From the NCBI GenBank assembly GCA_021160785.1, contig JAGHBX010000570.1, forward strand, positions 1 to 7,809: a stretch of 7,809 nucleotides of DNA, read 5' to 3'. The position numbers and the translations under genes were made by a program. Shown here in pieces: positions 4,761-7,809 of this stretch (within the stretch, counting starts at the first letter, position 1; each line of letters opens with the position of its first letter). This DNA is from Planctomycetota bacterium (GTDB taxonomy: Bacteria; Planctomycetota; Phycisphaerae; Sedimentisphaerales; Anaerohalosphaeraceae). The notes beneath the pieces were generated by a model. It searched no databases. It was not told where the DNA came from and saw nothing but the letters and a program-made list of their open reading frames with translations.

Positions 4761-7700
4761 ATGGCAGAGCAACTTCCGAAAATCTATGAACCAAAATCAA
4801 TAGAGGCCAAAGCAAGCGAAATCTGGCTGGCCGGGAACTACTTCGGCGCCGATGCCGCCGCCGAGTCTGCAAAGGGCAGCTACACCATAGTCATACCGCC
4901 GCCCAATGTTACCGCCGCCCTCCATCTGGGTCATGCACTGAACAACACGCTCCAGGACATACTCATCCGGTTCAGACGCATGCAGCAGTTCAACACGCTA
5001 TGGATGCCGGGCACCGATCACGCGGGAATCGCTACTCAGACCGTGGTGGAAAAACGCCTCCTTGCCGAAGAAGGCAAACGTCGAACGGATTATGAAAGAG
5101 ACGAGTTCGTCGCCCGCGTTCAGGCATGGAAAGACGAATACGAAGGCCAGATCCTGGGCCAACTCAAGAGTATGGGCTGTTCCTGCGACTGGGATCGGAC
5201 GCGATTTACGATGGACGAAGTCTGTGCAAAGGCCGTCCGGGCAAACTTCTTCAACCTCTTCAAAGACGGCCTGATCTACCGCGGTAAGAGACTCGTCAAC
5301 TGGGACCCGGCGACACAGACCGTTCTTGCCGACGACGAAGTCGAACATGAAACCGTGCACGGTCATTTCTGGTACCTGCAATACCCATTAGTTGAGCCTG
5401 TTCGGATGCCTTTGGTTGGTGCAGAAAGGGGGGATCATGGGCAGGATGCCCATGCCACGATGGATGTGCCACGTACGATTGAATATGTTACCGTTGCGAC
5501 GACGCGACCGGAGACAATGTTAGGTGATACCGCAATTGCAATGAACCCGGCCGATCCGCGAGCGAAGGTGCTTGTAGGTAAGAAAGTTCGGTTGCCCATA
5601 GTCGGCAGAATCATCCCCATCATCGCCGACGAGCACGTTGTCCTGCCGGACCCCGAGAGCGAAGACGAAAAGGCAAAGTTCTCAACCGGATTCCTGAAGG
5701 TAACGCCCGCCCATGACCCCGACGACTGGCAGATCGGCCAGCGGCATGATCTTGAGATCATAAATATCATGGCGCCGGACGGGTCAATCAGCGACAAACA
5801 CGGATGGGAAGATGCAGCCACACCCGAAGCCCAGTCGCTTCTCGGCATGGACCGTTTCGAGGCGAGAAAGGCGATCGTCGAATGGTTCAAAACCGAAAAG
5901 CTGCTGGAGGATGTCCGCGAGTATGTCCACGAGGTCGGCCACAGCTATCGAAGCCATGTGCCCATCGAACCCTACCTGTCGGACCAGTGGTATATCGCCG
6001 TAAAGAAACCGATCGAACACCTCGCCGAAAAATTCGGCACCGGCCTGATCGAAGGTACCGACGTGCCCGCAAACTCACTTGCAGGTCTGGCACTAAAACC
6101 GCTGCTTGATGAGAGACTGCGGTTTATTCCGGAGCGATATGCGAAGACTTACCAGACATGGTTGGAGAATCTGCGTGACTGGCCTATCAGCCGGCAGTTG
6201 TGGTGGGGGCATCAGATACCGGTTTGGGGTAAGATGGTTGATAAAGACAAGCCATTAGAGGATACGAAGCTATTACTTAGCTTCATGGCTCAATATGACA
6301 ATGACGATAATATCGAGTTCGATGCCTATGGCATAGAATCCCAAAAGCGACTGGGGATTAGGGCTGTGGACGACCAGGAAAGATTTGATGAGCCTTATTA
6401 TCTTTTTGCCTGTCCATTACATGATGACGAAAGCTTGATCAAGCAGTTGAAGGAAAAAGGGTTCGTTCGTGATCCCGATGTCCTTGACACATGGTTCAGT
6501 TCTGCGCTGTGGCCTTTCAGCACATTGGGCTGGCCGGATGACGTGCCGGAGATGAAGACTTTCTATCCTGGCGATGTGCTTTGTACGGCTCGGGAGATTA
6601 TTACGCTTTGGGTCTCGCGAATGGTCATGATGGGTCAGTATTGCGCAGGCGATATTCCTTTTAAGGATGTTTATATCCATGCGATGATCCAGGATGGGCA
6701 GGGGCGCAAGATGTCCAAGAGCCTCGGCAACGGTATCGATCCGCTGGTCGCCATCGACTCGCACGGCGCAGACGCCATGCGGTTTACCCTCACCAGCATG
6801 ACAACCGACACGCAGGACATCCGAATGCCCGTCGCCCCGATGGAACTCCCGGACGGCAGGACGGTAAACACATCGCCCAAGTTCGATATCGGACGTAACT
6901 TCTGCAACAAGCTCTGGAACGCCTCGCGGTTTGCCATGATGAATCTCGAAGGCACAGACTGCGAAAAATTCGACGCCGAAAAAATGGACCTCACCGACAG
7001 ATGGATCCTCTCGCGCCTGACAAAAACAATAATCGAGGTCTCAGAGGATCTGGAGCAGTTCAAGTACAACGAACCGCTTAACGCCATTTATAAATTCTTC
7101 TGGAACGACCTGTGCGACTGGTATCTCGAATGGGTCAAGCCCCGAATACAGGATGCAGGTGGCACGGCCTTCCAGGCCGTGGATGATGCCGAAATTGATG
7201 ACAGAGCCGGGGAACACGGGCAGGATGCCCGAGCCACGGCGCAGAACGTGCTGGCGTTTGTGTTGGACCAGACGCTCAGGCTGCTGCATCCGTTTATCCC
7301 GTTTATTACCGAGGGCATCTTCCAGAACCTGAATTCCATCGCCCCCGTGCGAAAACTCAACAGGCTTGCAGACGCCCCCGCTGCCGAAGCGATCATCGTC
7401 GCCCAATGGCCCGAAGCCGCCGGCAGCCTCATCGACGAGCAGGCCGAGCGGCAGATATCGGCCGTCCAAAACTGCATCCGAGCTATCCGCGAAATTCGCA
7501 ACAAATACAATATTGCCCCCACCCGGAAGCTCAATGCCTCGGCAAAGGCTCCGCAGACAGCGGCCGATATCCTCAACCAAAACGCCGACCTGATCGGTAA
7601 CCTCGCCGGTCTCGAACAATTTTCCGCCGCAACCGATATGGAGAAAGCAACGGGCTCCGCTGCTGCAATCATCGAAGACGTAGAGATTTATGTCCACGGT

Positions 7701-7809
7701 GTCATAGACCCCCAGGCCGAACGAAAACGCCTGGAAAAAAAGAAGCAGCAGCTTGAAAACGGAATAAAACCGCTGCAAGGCAAACTCGGCAACGAAAACT
7801 TCGTAACAA
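4761..7809 (+). CDS. valS: Valyl-tRNA synthetase, 3' end beyond the window
   Basis: This class I aminoacyl-tRNA synthetase charges tRNA-Val with valine and edits misactivated threonine. The frame is open from the ATG to the window edge (1016 codons, no stop). Landmarks: PPPNVT and the HIGH motif as HLGH (55-58); CP1 editing domain with WYLQYPL, ATTRPETMLGDT (from 246) and TPAHDPDD (315-322); DTWFSSALWPFS (from 576); KMSKS (650-654); anticodon-binding domain with CDWYLEWVKPRI (785-796) and LLHPFIPFITEGIF; and the start of the C-terminal coiled coil (from about 987, ending NENFVT), of which perhaps 40 residues are missing. The start follows rho by 23 nt with no clear Shine-Dalgarno sequence, so coupling to rho translation is possible. 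Oddities: three REP-like hairpins lie in frame at two sites (residues about 226-233 and 800-826), each coinciding with a segment that appears extra relative to other ValRS. Codon usage also changes in blocks. All catalytic motifs are present, so the gene is probably functional. Confidence 0.96.
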   Translation, partial: MAEQLPKIYEPKSIEAKASEIWLAGNYFGADAAAESAKGSYTIVIPPPNVTAALHLGHALNNTLQDILIRFRRMQQFNTLWMPGTDHAGIATQTVVEKRLLAEEGKRRTDYERDEFVARVQAWKDEYEGQILGQLKSMGCSCDWDRTRFTMDEVCAKAVRANFFNLFKDGLIYRGKRLVNWDPATQTVLADDEVEHETVHGHFWYLQYPLVEPVRMPLVGAERGDHGQDAHATMDVPRTIEYVTVATTRPETMLGDTAIAMNPADPRAKVLVGKKVRLPIVGRIIPIIADEHVVLPDPESEDEKAKFSTGFLKVTPAHDPDDWQIGQRHDLEIINIMAPDGSISDKHGWEDAATPEAQSLLGMDRFEARKAIVEWFKTEKLLEDVREYVHEVGHSYRSHVPIEPYLSDQWYIAVKKPIEHLAEKFGTGLIEGTDVPANSLAGLALKPLLDERLRFIPERYAKTYQTWLENLRDWPISRQLWWGHQIPVWGKMVDKDKPLEDTKLLLSFMAQYDNDDNIEFDAYGIESQKRLGIRAVDDQERFDEPYYLFACPLHDDESLIKQLKEKGFVRDPDVLDTWFSSALWPFSTLGWPDDVPEMKTFYPGDVLCTAREIITLWVSRMVMMGQYCAGDIPFKDVYIHAMIQDGQGRKMSKSLGNGIDPLVAIDSHGADAMRFTLTSMTTDTQDIRMPVAPMELPDGRTVNTSPKFDIGRNFCNKLWNASRFAMMNLEGTDCEKFDAEKMDLTDRWILSRLTKTIIEVSEDLEQFKYNEPLNAIYKFFWNDLCDWYLEWVKPRIQDAGGTAFQAVDDAEIDDRAGEHGQDARATAQNVLAFVLDQTLRLLHPFIPFITEGIFQNLNSIAPVRKLNRLADAPAAEAIIVAQWPEAAGSLIDEQAERQISAVQNCIRAIREIRNKYNIAPTRKLNASAKAPQTAADILNQNADLIGNLAGLEQFSAATDMEKATGSAAAIIEDVEIYVHGVIDPQAERKRLEKKKQQLENGIKPLQGKLGNENFVT
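5436..5458 (-). repeat. REP-like palindromic unit 1, inside valS editing domain
   Basis: Read on the minus strand, the 23-nt unit is a GTGG foot, arm CATGGGCA, loop TCC, arm TGCCCATG, an 8-bp perfect stem. On the plus strand it encodes part of HGQDAHAT (residues 226-233), between the conserved WYLQYPL and YVTVATTRPET strands of the CP1 domain. It matches unit 3 at 20 of 23 positions. One arm difference (5452) is compensated on the other arm (5438). Confidence 0.75.
7159..7181 (+). repeat. REP-like palindromic unit 2, inside valS
   Basis: The plus strand carries the same 23-nt layout: GTGG foot, arm CACGGCCT, loop TCC, arm AGGCCGTG, 8-bp perfect stem. It is the opposite orientation to units 1 and 3. 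It matches unit 3 at 18 of 23 positions; four of the five differences form two compensatory pairs (7168/7176 and 7170/7174). In the valS frame it is read as part of GGTAFQAV (residues 800-807). Confidence 0.75.
7215..7237 (-). repeat. REP-like palindromic unit 3, inside valS
   Basis: Read on the minus strand: GTGG foot, arm CTCGGGCA, loop TCC, arm TGCCCGTG. The stem is 8 bp with one mismatch (7216/7232). It is read in the valS frame as HGQDARAT (residues 819-826), the same frame and nearly the same peptide as unit 1. With unit 2 it forms an inverted pair with GTGG feet outermost. Confidence 0.75.

Larger units (their letters stand above)
7159..7237. repeat. BIME-like inverted pair of REP units within valS
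   Basis: Units 2 and 3 face each other across a 33-nt spacer (7182-7214), 79 nt in all, with inverted ends GTGGC (7159-7163) and GCCAC (7233-7237). This is the arrangement of composite bacterial interspersed mosaic elements formed from two opposed REP sequences. It lies in the anticodon-binding domain just after CDWYLEWVKPRI. Other ValRS, as I remember them, have only about 10 residues there before the next helix, so roughly 20 residues look inserted. Confidence 0.6.

Noticed and set aside
7041..7778. 245-codon minus-strand open frame
   Set aside because: Antisense to valS, whose frame carries recognisable synthetase motifs throughout. The antisense product shows no family signature.
1..7809. 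Defence systems, CRISPR arrays, prophage genes, tRNA or rRNA genes
   Set aside because: Looked for on both strands; no spaced direct repeats, no tRNA or rRNA features, and no such protein motifs were seen. The only mobile-type signal is the REP-like family in valS.

Overview
The window looks like a chromosomal housekeeping region of a Planctomycetota bacterium, probably of the Phycisphaerae/Sedimentisphaerales type. This placement is inferred from protein character: a long GT-B glycogen-synthase-like enzyme, a Rho with a long basic/low-complexity N-terminus, the coaE-rho-valS neighbourhood, and a ValRS with TAREIITLWVSRM and GNGIDP signatures. It also rests on moderate GC with C-ending codons. 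No database search was possible.

Layout: The left edge (nt 1-66) holds the control region of a leftward gene of which only the first codon and part of the second are present. It shows a near-consensus sigma70 promoter, a 12-bp perfect dyad over the -10, an RBS and an ATG. About 290 nt without a credible gene follow, then a promoter and RBS for a 596-aa GT-B glucosyltransferase (462-2252), which ends in a strong intrinsic terminator (2301-2343). coaE (dephospho-CoA kinase, 2423-3028) has its own promoter and almost no leader. A 170-nt leader with small hairpins precedes rho (3199-4737). valS (4761 to the window end, open at the right) starts 23 nt after rho and fills the rest of the window: 1016 residues are visible and the C-terminal coiled coil is cut off.

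The genes are unrelated in pathway: storage polysaccharide or sugar transfer, the last step of CoA synthesis, transcription termination, and tRNA-Val charging. coaE-rho-valS are co-directional and may be partly co-transcribed. The glycosyltransferase is insulated from them by the terminator.

The most striking signal lies inside valS. Three copies of a 23-nt REP-like hairpin (GTGG foot, 8-bp stem, TCC loop) are embedded in frame in the coding sequence: one in the editing domain and two as an inverted pair in the anticodon-binding domain. Differences between copies are almost all compensatory across the stem. The two copies in the same orientation are read in the same frame, giving HGQDAHAT and HGQDARAT. 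This looks like a palindromic mobile element of the REP/BIME class that has been accommodated inside an essential protein gene, comparable in principle to Rickettsia palindromic elements. valS also shows patches of sharply different codon usage.
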